Assembly (NCBI GenBank): GCA_947487745.1
Contig: CANKXQ010000081.1
Location: 1-6,378 of the forward strand
Direction: 5' to 3'
Length of the DNA: 6,378 bases
Origin: Spartobacteria bacterium
GTDB lineage: Bacteria > Verrucomicrobiota > Verrucomicrobiia > Chthoniobacterales > Terrimicrobiaceae
Under the pieces are notes generated by a model. It was not told where the DNA came from, made no database searches, and saw nothing but the letters and a program-made list of their open reading frames with translations. Made by a program: the position numbers and the translations under genes. Of the stretch, positions 1 through 6,378 are shown piece after piece (position 1 is the stretch's first letter; each line of letters begins with the position of its first letter).

Positions 1-502
1 GTGTTCTCGAGCAGTCTTGCAGGATGTGCATGAGAAAAGAGACTCCTCCAAGATCCGTGCGGCGGGCGGTCAAGAAAGCCAAGGCAGACCAGGTATCAGG
101 AATTCGGTGGAGAAGTTCGGGAATCCACTCGCGAATGCCTGCTCCATCGAGTTGAAACTCCGGGAAGTAATCGCCCCTGCGATTTTCGAACGAGATGGAG
201 AGTATCTTTCCTTTGAGCTTGAGATTGTGGATGGTCTGGCGAGAGGCCAAGCCAAGGCGTTCTTTGATTTCTTCCGACGTCAGCAAGCGTCCTGTTGTTT
301 TCAATACTTCGATTTGACTGTTCGTGCCCCGTTTTTTTAAGGCGCCACGGAGGGAGTCGATATCGTTTTCCTTCGGCGGATGAATCGTGAGATAGGACGC
401 AAAAACATCAGCAAGATCGCCTGCGGAAAGGTTGAACCTGGCAAGTAATTGAAAAACAGATTGTTTATCAAAGCTTGGATCGAGCGCGAGCTGTTTAGAC
501 AT
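1..502 (-). CDS. HTH protein resembling Xre/MbcA/ParS-type (DUF2384-like) antitoxins, 3' end cut by window edge
   Basis: Translating the minus strand from the ATG at 502-500 gives 167 residues with no stop before the left edge, beginning MSKQLALDPSFDKQ. Residues about 1-65 are a probable alpha-helical N-terminal segment. Residues 74-101 (LTSEEIKERLGL, then SRQTIHNLKLKGKIL) look like a helix-turn-helix. They are followed by an aromatic stretch (Y112, F113, F116), an IREWIPELL helix (123-131), W138, and a C-terminal LGG followed by S155 and L157. In antitoxins carrying the Xre/MbcA/ParS toxin-binding domain, an HTH followed by FQ(F/L)D, a W-x-L helix and LGG-x-(S/T)-P-L is typical; those proteins bind DNA and neutralise a neighbouring toxin, often of the RES type (NAD-degrading). 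The missing part is probably only a few tens of residues. The ATG is the first one after an in-frame TGA upstream and directly follows an 11-bp inverted repeat, which fits autorepression. No Shine-Dalgarno sequence is visible. The gene is A+T-richer than its neighbours, so it may be a later acquisition. The family call is from memory of sequence patterns. A plain HTH regulator without a toxin partner is the main alternative. Confidence 0.6.
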   Translation of the reverse strand, partial: MSKQLALDPSFDKQSVFQLLARFNLSAGDLADVFASYLTIHPPKENDIDSLRGALKKRGTNSQIEVLKTTGRLLTSEEIKERLGLASRQTIHNLKLKGKILSISFENRRGDYFPEFQLDGAGIREWIPELLHRIPDTWSALAFLTARRTDLGGVSFLMHILQDCSRT

Positions 503-531
503 AATGGACGAATAAATTTGATTCGTCCATT
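503..531. promoter_or_regulatory. Inverted repeat, probable operator of the HTH/antitoxin-like gene
   Basis: Two perfect 11-bp arms, AATGGACGAAT (503-513) and ATTCGTCCATT (521-531), flank a 7-bp A+T-rich spacer. The repeat ends right next to the ATG at 502-500 and covers the spacer and -10 region of the predicted promoter. A dimeric HTH protein bound here would block transcription, the usual layout for antitoxin autoregulation. As RNA it could also form a hairpin, but there is no following T-run and it sits before a start codon, so a terminator for trpD is less likely. The repeat is seen directly; its role is inferred. Confidence 0.6.
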
Positions 532-537
532 TGTCAA
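509..537 (-). promoter_or_regulatory. Putative sigma-70-type promoter of the HTH/antitoxin-like gene
   Basis: On the minus strand a perfect TTGACA lies at 537-532. The -10 box is ambiguous: TATTCG at 514-509 (17-bp spacing, 3 of 6 consensus matches) or TTTATT at 516-511 (15-bp spacing, 4 of 6). Either puts the expected transcription start within a few bases of the ATG at 502, so the transcript would be leaderless or nearly so, which agrees with the lack of a Shine-Dalgarno sequence. The inverted repeat at 503-531 covers the spacer and -10. The -35 is strong and the -10 weak. Confidence 0.45.
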
Positions 538-565
538 TCCATCAACCTGCGCTCGGCGCGACTTT

Positions 566-1603
566 TTAAAGAGCTGAGACCTTTTGCAAAGCTTGGAGCG
601 ATGCCATGGCGCGGCCTTCGTTGAGGGAGGCTTCGGCGAGGTTCCAGCCTGATTGGAGGTTGGGAGCTTTACCCGCGACGACGAGGGCTGCGGCGGCGTT
701 GATTTGGACGGCTTGGCGGCGTGGGCTGCGGTCTGAGCCATCGAAAATCGAGAGGAGGATTTTTGCGTTTTCGGCGGCTTCGCCTCCGAGGAGGGCTTCG
801 GGGGCCATGGGGGTGATTCCGACATCCTGCGGATGGATTTCAAACTCGCTGAGAGAGCCATTTTCGAGGGCCATGACCATGGTTTTGCCCAGGGGCGAAA
901 CTTCATCGACTTGGAGGGCGTTCGGTCCTGTTCCATGCGCGGCCCACGCGCGTGTGCGCTTAAGCTTTTGAAAAACTCCGGCGTAGGTTTTGATGAGATT
1001 TGGATTGAAGACTCCTGCGAGCTGGAACTCGGGTCTGGCAGGGTTCAGCAGGGGGCCGATGATGTTGAAAATGCTGGCACTGCCGCGTTGGGCGAGAAGT
1101 TTTCTGACCGGGACGACTGCTCGGAATGCGGGATGGCAGGCCGGGGCGAAAAGGAAGCAGCAACCGGCCGCTTCCAAGGCTGTGGCTATGGCTTCCGGGG
1201 GCAGGTCGATTTTCACTCCGAGGGCTTCGAGGACATCGGCTCCGCCGGATTTCGAGGTGATGCCCCGGTTTCCGTGTTTGATGACTTTGGCTCCGGCTCC
1301 GGCGACCACGAACATGGAGGCGGTCGAGATATTGAAAAAGCCCGCTCGGTCTCCGCCGGTGCCGCAGACATCGATGCAACCCGCACCTGAGAACGGTAAC
1401 TTTAAAGCGTGTTCCAGCAGGACTTCAACGAAGCATGCGATTTCCTCCGCCGACTCTCTGCGTTTGTGCAGAGCTTGAAGAAAATCCGCCCGCATCTCGG
1501 TGGCCTGCCCCTCATCGAGGAGCAGGTCGCAGGTGGTTTGTATCTCGGAGAAGGTGAGGGGATTTCCCTCTTCTGCGCGTTTTGTGAGTTGCGGGAGTGT
1601 CAT
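566..1603 (-). CDS. trpD: Anthranilate phosphoribosyltransferase
   Basis: TrpD transfers phosphoribosyl from PRPP to anthranilate, giving N-(5-phosphoribosyl)anthranilate, the second committed step of tryptophan synthesis in the cytoplasm. From the ATG at 1603 the protein has 345 residues, the normal family length, and ends in TAA. The N-terminal helical domain (about 1-68) is followed by the phosphoribosyltransferase domain. Visible motifs are CGTGGD (80-85, pyrophosphate loop), NISTAS (91-96), KHGNRG (109-114), SKSGGADVLEALG (117-129), FLFAPACHPA (150-159), the substrate-site arginine in PVRK (R167), FNIIGPLLNPARP (179-191) and the metal-binding acidic pair DE (233-234). All key residues I look for are present. 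A TTG two codons upstream (1609-1607) is a possible alternative start giving 347 residues; ATG is preferred, but neither has a good Shine-Dalgarno sequence. The start lies 13 bp after the glgP stop, so co-transcription and perhaps translational coupling are likely. It stands alone, without trpC, trpF or trpG in the window. Confidence 0.95.
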   Translation of the reverse strand: MTLPQLTKRAEEGNPLTFSEIQTTCDLLLDEGQATEMRADFLQALHKRRESAEEIACFVEVLLEHALKLPFSGAGCIDVCGTGGDRAGFFNISTASMFVVAGAGAKVIKHGNRGITSKSGGADVLEALGVKIDLPPEAIATALEAAGCCFLFAPACHPAFRAVVPVRKLLAQRGSASIFNIIGPLLNPARPEFQLAGVFNPNLIKTYAGVFQKLKRTRAWAAHGTGPNALQVDEVSPLGKTMVMALENGSLSEFEIHPQDVGITPMAPEALLGGEAAENAKILLSIFDGSDRSPRRQAVQINAAAALVVAGKAPNLQSGWNLAEASLNEGRAMASLQALQKVSAL

Positions 1604-1616
1604 TCCCAAGCGGGTC

Positions 1617-4058
1617 TCAGGGCACTTTGACCGGTTTGAGTTTCCAGATGTCCTTCGCGTATTCGCTGATGGTGCGGTCGCTGGAGAACTTGCCGACGCG
1701 TGCGGTGTTGAGAACGGCCATTTTCGCCCAGCGGGCTTTGTCTTGGAATGCGGCGGATACCTTTTCCTGCGCGTCGCTGTAGGCGGCGAAATCCGCGAGG
1801 CACAGGTAGGGATCGTGGTAGATCAAGTTGTCGCGCAGAGGAGTCAGGATGTCGGCGCTTTCGTCTCCTGTGAAGTAATCCGATCCGAGCCAATCGATGA
1901 TGGCGGCGAGTTCGGGATTCGCGCGGTAGTAGTCGCCGGGGTTGTAGCCCTTGGCGAGGAGTTCGTGCACTTGCTCGACGGTATTGCCGAAGATGAAGAT
2001 GTTTTCTTCGCCGACTTCCTCAAGGATTTCGACATTCGCGCCATCGAGTGTGCCGATAGTGAGCGCGCCGTTGAGGGCGAGTTTCATGTTGCCCGTTCCC
2101 GAGGCTTCTTTTCCGGCGGTTGAAATCTGCTCGGAAAGATCGGCGGCGGGCACGATACGCTGCGCCAGCGAGACGCGGTAGTTCGGCATGAAGGCGACTT
2201 TGAGTTTGTCCTTGATGCGTGGGTCAGAGTTGATCTTGGAGCCGACGGCATTGATCGCTTTGATGATCCGCTTGGCCATTTCATAACCTGGAGCGGCCTT
2301 GGCTGCGAAAATGAATACACGCGGCGGGATGTCGAGATTTGGGTCCTGCAGTAGGCGGCGGTAGAGCGCGAGGATGTGCAGGAGATTCAAATGCTGGCGC
2401 TTGTATTCGTGAAGGCGCTTGATTTGCACATCGAAGAGCGCCGTCGGATCGACCTTCACGCCGCACTCATCGAGGATTCTTCCGGCGAGGCGCACCTTGT
2501 TGGCGTGCTTGACGGCCATGAATTCCTCGCGGAATGAGGCCTCATCAGCGAGTGGTTCGAGTTTACGGAGTTTGTCGAGGTCGCGCTCCCAGCCATGTCC
2601 AATGTGGCGGCAAATGAGGTCGGAGAGTCGTGGGTTGCAGGCCACAAGCCAGCGGCGGGGTGTGATGCCATTTGTTTTGTTTTGGAATTTCTTAGGATAG
2701 AGGGCGTCGAATTCCGGGAAAAGATGCTCCTTGAGCAGTTGGGTGTGAAGTGCGGCTACGCCGTTCACGGAATGGCTTCCGACGACGCTGAGATGGGCCA
2801 TGCGGACCATTTGCTCTTGGCCCTCCTCGATGAGCGAGAGGGTGCGTTTTTTGTCCGTGTCTCCCGGCCATTTGGCTTCGACTTCATCGAGGAAAGTTTT
2901 GTTGATATCGAAAATGATCTGCAGGTGGCGCGGCAGAACTTTGCGGAAGAGGCTGACGCTCCACTTCTCCAAGGCTTCTGGCATGAGCGTGTGGTTCGTG
3001 TAAGCAAATGTGCGGCGCACGATCCCCCAAGCTTGAGGCCAAGGCAGTTCTTTTTCGTCGATGAGCAAACGCATGAGCTCCACGACGCCAATGGCTGGAT
3101 GGGTGTCGTTGAGCTGGATGGCCACTTTATCCGGGAATGTTTCCCAGTCGGTGTTGTCTTTTTCGAAGCGGCGAATGATGTCGCGCAGCGAGCAGGCGAC
3201 GAAGAAGTATTGCTGGATGAGGCGGAGTTCCTTGCCGGCTTCGGTGTGGTCGTTCGGGTAAAGGACCTTGCTGACCGTTTCGGCCATATTTTTTTGCTGC
3301 ACGGCCTGCTCGTAGCCGCCGCGATTGAAGGCTTCGAAATCAAACTCCTCGGGGGCCTTGGACTCCCACAGGCGGAGGAAATTCACCGTCTCGGTGCCGT
3401 AGCCGGGAATCGGAATATCATAGGGAATACCGATGAGCTTGCGGAAGTCCGACCAGACGCTGGTTGTCTTGCCAAGGCCGTCGGTATGCGTCTCGATATG
3501 TCCGTAAATCGGGATTTCCTGCGAGTGCTGCGGACGGATGATTTCCCATGGAGAGCCGTATTGAATCCAGGCGTCAGGGAGTTCCACTTGGTAGCCGTTG
3601 CGGAATTCCTGTTTGAAGAGGCCGTATTCGTAATGAATGCCGTAGCCGACAGCGGGGAGGTCCAGCGTGGCGAGGGAGTCGAGAAAACAAGCTGCCAAGC
3701 GGCCGAGTCCACCGTTGCCGAGGGCCATGTCGTATTCCTCGTCGCGGGTCTCCTCAAGCGGGTGGCCCAGTGTTTCCAAGGCTTCGGAGACTTCTTTCAA
3801 CACACCGGCATTGATCATGTTGTTCACAAAAAGCCGTCCCATGAGAAATTCCATGGAAAGATAGTAAACCCGGCGCACATTGCCTTCTGAATGGACGGCC
3901 AATGTTTTCATCATGCGTTCGATGATGACTTTTTGAATCGCCTTGGAAGTGGCGATCCACCATTCGCGGCGCGAGGCGGATACGGAATCGCGGGCGAGGC
4001 CGAATTTCAGTTGGTCGATGATTTCCTGCTCAAAGCTGATTGATTTGTCCTTTTTCAT
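1617..4058 (-). CDS. glgP: Glycogen/starch/alpha-glucan phosphorylase (GT35)
   Basis: This PLP-dependent enzyme releases glucose 1-phosphate from the non-reducing ends of alpha-1,4-glucans using inorganic phosphate, mobilising glycogen in the cytoplasm. The protein has 813 residues from the chosen ATG, the usual length for bacterial glycogen phosphorylase, and is collinear with the family throughout. Motifs are [12 protein letters not shown] (64-75), [18 protein letters not shown] (113-130), [11 protein letters not shown] (140-150), QLNDTHPAI (315-323), TNGITPRRW (462-470), the glucan/phosphate-site segment [11 protein letters not shown] (545-555) and [10 protein letters not shown] (650-659), where K659 should carry the PLP Schiff base, followed by [16 protein letters not shown]. 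An in-frame TTG at 4106 would add 16 residues ([16 protein letters not shown]). The ATG at 4058 is preferred because AGGA/AGGGA purine-rich sequence lies just before it and the extra residues look non-conserved. The N-terminus is short, without the long extension that carries the phosphoserine in animal enzymes. It ends in TGA 13 bp before trpD; no glgA, glgB, glgC or malQ is in view. Confidence 0.96.
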   Translation of the reverse strand: MKKDKSISFEQEIIDQLKFGLARDSVSASRREWWIATSKAIQKVIIERMMKTLAVHSEGNVRRVYYLSMEFLMGRLFVNNMINAGVLKEVSEALETLGHPLEETRDEEYDMALGNGGLGRLAACFLDSLATLDLPAVGYGIHYEYGLFKQEFRNGYQVELPDAWIQYGSPWEIIRPQHSQEIPIYGHIETHTDGLGKTTSVWSDFRKLIGIPYDIPIPGYGTETVNFLRLWESKAPEEFDFEAFNRGGYEQAVQQKNMAETVSKVLYPNDHTEAGKELRLIQQYFFVACSLRDIIRRFEKDNTDWETFPDKVAIQLNDTHPAIGVVELMRLLIDEKELPWPQAWGIVRRTFAYTNHTLMPEALEKWSVSLFRKVLPRHLQIIFDINKTFLDEVEAKWPGDTDKKRTLSLIEEGQEQMVRMAHLSVVGSHSVNGVAALHTQLLKEHLFPEFDALYPKKFQNKTNGITPRRWLVACNPRLSDLICRHIGHGWERDLDKLRKLEPLADEASFREEFMAVKHANKVRLAGRILDECGVKVDPTALFDVQIKRLHEYKRQHLNLLHILALYRRLLQDPNLDIPPRVFIFAAKAAPGYEMAKRIIKAINAVGSKINSDPRIKDKLKVAFMPNYRVSLAQRIVPAADLSEQISTAGKEASGTGNMKLALNGALTIGTLDGANVEILEEVGEENIFIFGNTVEQVHELLAKGYNPGDYYRANPELAAIIDWLGSDYFTGDESADILTPLRDNLIYHDPYLCLADFAAYSDAQEKVSAAFQDKARWAKMAVLNTARVGKFSSDRTISEYAKDIWKLKPVKVP

Positions 4059-4063
4059 AAATT

Positions 4064-4075
4064 TCCCTGCTTCCT
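4064..4075 (-). promoter_or_regulatory. Ribosome binding site supporting the glgP ATG start
   Basis: Reading the minus strand into the ATG at 4058, the sequence is AGGAA, GC, AGGGA, then AATTT before ATG. AGGGA sits 5 bases from the start and AGGAA about 12 bases away. This favours the internal ATG over the TTG at 4106, which has no comparable purine run. Confidence 0.5.
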
Positions 4076-4138
4076 TTGTATTGGAGGAGTTCTGTTCGGC
4101 GAGCAAAAAGTCACCGTTCGACGTGCCGATTCCGGGAT

Positions 4139-4151
4139 GCGCAATTTGCGC
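4139..4151. repeat. Short palindrome directly after the pepF stop codon
   Basis: GCGCAATTTGCGC is a perfect 6-bp inverted repeat around one central base, directly abutting the pepF TAG stop (4154-4152). A 1-base loop is sterically poor for an RNA hairpin and no T-run follows at once, so it is not a standard intrinsic terminator. It could be a protein-binding site in the 93-bp pepF-glgP gap, or chance. I see no convincing glgP promoter in this gap. Confidence 0.3.
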
Positions 4152-5951
4152 CTATCCGATAAGCTCTTCGAGTTCGGCGACTCGCTTCGAAAACAAATCC
4201 AGCGTGGCTTGCACGGGCGAGGGAGTGCTCATATCCACGCCGGCTTCGCGCAGTGTTTCGACCGGGAAGCGACTGCCACCACTTCGGAGGAATCCGAGAT
4301 AGCGCGTCGCATCGCCCGTTTCCAGAACCTGGGTTGCCAGTGCCACGGCGGCCGAGAGGCCTGTGGCGTATTTGTAAACATAGAAAGCGTTGTAGAAATG
4401 AGGGATTCGCAGGCACTCGAGCTCCAGTTCGCTATCGATCGCGAAACGCGGGCCGAAGTAGTCGTTCAAGAGCTTTCGATAGATGCCCTTGAAGCTCTCC
4501 AAGGTCAGCGCCTCGCCTGCCTCCTCGGCCGCATGGGCCTCGCGTTCGAATTCAGCGAACATCGTCTGCCGATAAAGCGTGCCCCGAATATCGTCGATCT
4601 GGCGGTTTAAAATAAACGCCTTCATCGCGCGGTCATCCGTCGTTTTCAGCAGATGCTCGGTGAGGAGCACCTCGTTGAAAGTGGACGCCACCTCGGCAAG
4701 GAAAATGGGATATCCGTAATTCTGGTAAAGCTGCGCTCCCCGCGCATACCAGGTGTGCATCGAGTGCCCGGCCTCGTGCGCGAGCGTGTAGATATCCGAG
4801 AAAACATCCGCCTTGTAGTTCATCATGATGTAAGGCGGGCTCGTGAATGTGCCGTAGGAAAAGGCCCCGCTGCGCTTGCCTTTGTTCTCGTAGCGGTCGC
4901 ACCAACGGCCATCGAGCAGTCCGTGCCTGAGGGTGTCTGTGTATTCTGTCCCAAGTGGGGTGAGGGATGCCATCACCCGCTCCACGGCTTCGTTCCACGA
5001 GACATTGGTCTTCACATTGCCGACCATGGTCACATAGGTGTCGTAGTGGTGGATTTCCTCAAGTTTCAGCACGCGGCGTCGGAGTTCGAAATAGCGGAAA
5101 AGCGCATCCAGATTGCCTCGCACGGTCGAGATGAGGTTCTCGTAAATCGTCGTGGGCACATCATCGGCGAAGAGTGCGGCCTCCCGTGCCGAGGGGTAAT
5201 TCCTAGCCCTGGCGTAGAAAACATCCGCCCGCACCGAGTTCGCGAGGCTGGATGCCAGGGTGAACCGGTGCTCCGAAAACTCCTTGTAGAACTGGTGGAA
5301 CGCGGACTTGCGCACTGCCGGATCCCTCTGTTGAAGGAAGGACGAGAATGAACTCTGGGTCAGCTCCCGATCATTACCCTCGCCATCCTTCAGCGTTCCG
5401 AAAAGCATGTCCACATTGGTGAGCTGGGAGAATGTCTCGCTGTGTCCGCGCACGGTTGATGATCCCAGTGCCAGCAGGCGTTCCTCAGCTGCGCTCAGAG
5501 TGTGCAATTTGCGGCGACGCAATTTGCGCAGCGGAATCCTCCAATCCGCCAAGGCGGGATCAGCAAGGAAGGTCTCGAATTCACCATCCGGGATTTCTTG
5601 GATTTCCGGCGAGATAAAGGAAAAGGCCTCCCCGACGCGCACCATCAGGCTGTCCAGACGGGCCTCGCGGGAGAGCGCCTCGGCATTTGAGCTGTCGCCG
5701 GAAACGCACAGGGCCGCGTATTGGTTCAGTTGATCGACAAGCAGGTCGATGCCTTTTTCAAATTCCAGACATTTCGCCAATCCCGCTGCAGACTCCCCTA
5801 GATTGCCCCGGAAGCTTGTGACGCCAACATAAGACTTCTGCAGTTTGGAAAAATCCTCCTCCCAGCCCGCATCGCTTGTGTAGAGAGGCGTAAGGTTCCA
5901 CTTGTCGGATTCTGGTATTTCGGTGCGGAGTGGCGTGTGCGCGCTGGACAT
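4152..5951 (-). CDS. pepF: Oligoendopeptidase F (M3 family zinc metallopeptidase)
   Basis: PepF is a cytoplasmic zinc endopeptidase that cleaves short peptides rather than whole proteins, and takes part in peptide recycling. The 599-residue length matches the family. An N-terminal helical region opens with SDKWNLTPLYTS (15-26), typical of PepF, and LGSSTVRGHSETFSQLTNVDMLFGTL (162-187) lies in the N-terminal half. The catalytic M3 domain carries KRSGAFSYGTFTSPPYIMMNY (359-379), the zinc motif HEAGH in TLAHEAGHSMHTWYA (H392, E393, H396), the third zinc ligand E420 in FLAEVASTFNEVLL, and PHFYNAFYVYKYATG (517-531), the conserved tyrosine-rich substrate-binding segment. All catalytic residues are present and no signal peptide is seen. 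The start is the first in-frame ATG; no Shine-Dalgarno sequence precedes it, but a TAGAAT box does, 9 bases upstream. It follows the DnaJ-like stop by 64 bp and ends in TAG 93 bp before glgP. Confidence 0.95.
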   Translation of the reverse strand: MSSAHTPLRTEIPESDKWNLTPLYTSDAGWEEDFSKLQKSYVGVTSFRGNLGESAAGLAKCLEFEKGIDLLVDQLNQYAALCVSGDSSNAEALSREARLDSLMVRVGEAFSFISPEIQEIPDGEFETFLADPALADWRIPLRKLRRRKLHTLSAAEERLLALGSSTVRGHSETFSQLTNVDMLFGTLKDGEGNDRELTQSSFSSFLQQRDPAVRKSAFHQFYKEFSEHRFTLASSLANSVRADVFYARARNYPSAREAALFADDVPTTIYENLISTVRGNLDALFRYFELRRRVLKLEEIHHYDTYVTMVGNVKTNVSWNEAVERVMASLTPLGTEYTDTLRHGLLDGRWCDRYENKGKRSGAFSYGTFTSPPYIMMNYKADVFSDIYTLAHEAGHSMHTWYARGAQLYQNYGYPIFLAEVASTFNEVLLTEHLLKTTDDRAMKAFILNRQIDDIRGTLYRQTMFAEFEREAHAAEEAGEALTLESFKGIYRKLLNDYFGPRFAIDSELELECLRIPHFYNAFYVYKYATGLSAAVALATQVLETGDATRYLGFLRSGGSRFPVETLREAGVDMSTPSPVQATLDLFSKRVAELEELIG

Positions 5952-5960
5952 AAGACAAGC

Positions 5961-5988
5961 ATTCTACCACGGGCGGGCAAACTCGCAA
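5961..5988 (-). promoter_or_regulatory. Possible pepF promoter
   Basis: On the minus strand TTGCGA (5988-5983, 4 of 6 matches to TTGACA) is followed after 16 bp by TAGAAT (5966-5961, 5 of 6 matches to TATAAT). The expected transcription start falls within a few bases of the pepF ATG at 5951, giving a nearly leaderless mRNA and explaining why no Shine-Dalgarno sequence is seen. Short boxes like these arise by chance, so this is tentative. Confidence 0.3.
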
Positions 5989-6015
5989 AAGCCAGAATCC
6001 CCTCTGCGGGTGCAA

Positions 6016-6378
6016 TCAGGCCTTATGGAAATCCGCAATCGTTTCCCAGAGCACTTTTTCTTTTTCACCCGGCGAGTCGGGGACCGTGATGCGCACCTCG
6101 GCGAAAAGGTCGCCGCGAGTATCAGCTGTCAGTGGCATGCCCATACTTGGCAGGCGAAACTTTTTTCCCGACTGCGTGCCTGCAGGGATCTTCAGTTTCA
6201 CTCGTCCACTCAGCGTGGGAACCGTGACAGTGCATCCGAGAACAGCATCCCATGCTGGAATTTCGAGGTCGTAGTTGAGATTGGCGCCCTCGATTTCAAA
6301 GTCCGGGTGGCGTTGGTATTTGACCCGCAGGTAGAGATCTCCAGCTCCGCCGCCTGATGCGCCGGTGCCGCCGTGGCC
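6016..6378 (-). CDS. DnaJ/CbpA-type J-domain co-chaperone, C-terminal 120 residues (5' end outside window)
   Basis: The last 120 codons of a gene enter from the right edge and end in TGA at 6018-6016. The visible part starts in a glycine-rich stretch (GHGGTGASGGGAGDLYLRV, visible residues 1-19) and continues with HPDF (24-27), AVLGCTVTVPTLSGRVKLKIPAGTQSGKKFRLP (45-77) and TRGDLFAEVRITVP (87-100). These are the substrate-binding beta domains (CTD I/II) of DnaJ-family Hsp40s, which deliver unfolded clients to DnaK (Hsp70) and stimulate its ATPase. The protein stops soon after EKVLWETIADFHKA, like CbpA-type class II J-proteins and unlike classical DnaJ, which has a longer tail. Class II (no zinc finger) is therefore more likely, but the J-domain and any zinc-finger region lie outside the window. 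A GTG inside this frame at 6201 is an internal codon, not a start, because homology continues upstream to the edge. Confidence 0.9.
   Translation of the reverse strand, partial: GHGGTGASGGGAGDLYLRVKYQRHPDFEIEGANLNYDLEIPAWDAVLGCTVTVPTLSGRVKLKIPAGTQSGKKFRLPSMGMPLTADTRGDLFAEVRITVPDSPGEKEKVLWETIADFHKA

Noticed and set aside
17..340. A 107-codon plus-strand frame at the left edge
   Set aside because: It is antisense to the HTH gene, whose frame stays open from 502 to the edge and has recognisable HTH and LGG features.
538..565. Possible trpD terminator: GCGC-CGA-GCGC hairpin after the stop
   Set aside because: The stem is 4 bp with a 3-base loop and no T-run follows, so there is no support for termination.
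337..936. A 199-codon minus-strand frame spanning the trpD 3' end and the start of the HTH gene
   Set aside because: The product is serine/proline/lysine-rich without recognisable domains and overlaps two better-supported frames on the same strand.
2595..3890. A 431-codon open frame on the plus strand opposite glgP
   Set aside because: It lies wholly antisense to a clearly conserved phosphorylase, its translation shows no family motif, and long antisense frames are common opposite biased codon usage.
4088..4128. Possible pepF terminator: short GTC/GAC stem followed by TTTTT on the minus strand
   Set aside because: The stem is only about 4 bp including a G-T pair, too weak to call an intrinsic terminator.
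4653..5351. A 232-codon plus-strand frame opposite pepF
   Set aside because: It is a shadow of the pepF catalytic and N-terminal regions with no recognisable domain.
5952..6015. Terminator for the DnaJ-like gene in the gap before pepF
   Set aside because: Only a 6-bp imperfect stem with a large loop can be drawn, and no T-run follows it.

Overview
All supported genes lie on the minus strand, so the window reads right to left: the 3' end of a DnaJ/CbpA-type co-chaperone gene (6016-6378, running off the right edge), pepF (oligoendopeptidase F, 4152-5951), glgP (glycogen/alpha-glucan phosphorylase, 1617-4058), trpD (anthranilate phosphoribosyltransferase, 566-1603), and a helix-turn-helix gene that resembles Xre/MbcA/ParS (DUF2384-type) antitoxins (1-502, running off the left edge). 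Coding density is high, with gaps of 64, 93, 13 and 63 bp. No tRNA, rRNA, CRISPR array, IS element or integrase is visible, and no gene-free stretch reaches 300 bp.

The host looks like a free-living, moderately GC-rich bacterium that stores glycogen and makes its own tryptophan. The TrpD sequence (VRKLLAQRGS then FNIIGPLLNPARP) and the mixed gene order remind me of Verrucomicrobiota. That is an impression from family resemblance, not a demonstrated assignment.

Region by region, 6378 to 566 is ordinary housekeeping material. It covers protein quality control (J-protein C-terminal domains), peptide turnover (PepF), glucan mobilisation (GlgP) and the second step of tryptophan synthesis (TrpD). 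The genes share direction and tight spacing but not a pathway. glgP and trpD are only 13 bp apart and are probably co-transcribed, although no other trp or glg gene is present. pepF may have its own promoter just upstream of its start.

The most interesting part is the left end. After trpD the base composition drops (44% G+C by hand count for 301-540, against about 58-67% in two housekeeping lines counted), and a new gene begins. An 11-bp perfect inverted repeat at 503-531 abuts its start codon, next to a consensus TTGACA -35 box. This arrangement suggests an autorepressed, possibly leaderless gene. With the HTH plus C-terminal LGG signature, it suggests the antitoxin half of a toxin-antitoxin module whose toxin would lie beyond the left edge. 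The partner gene cannot be seen here, so the module is an inference.
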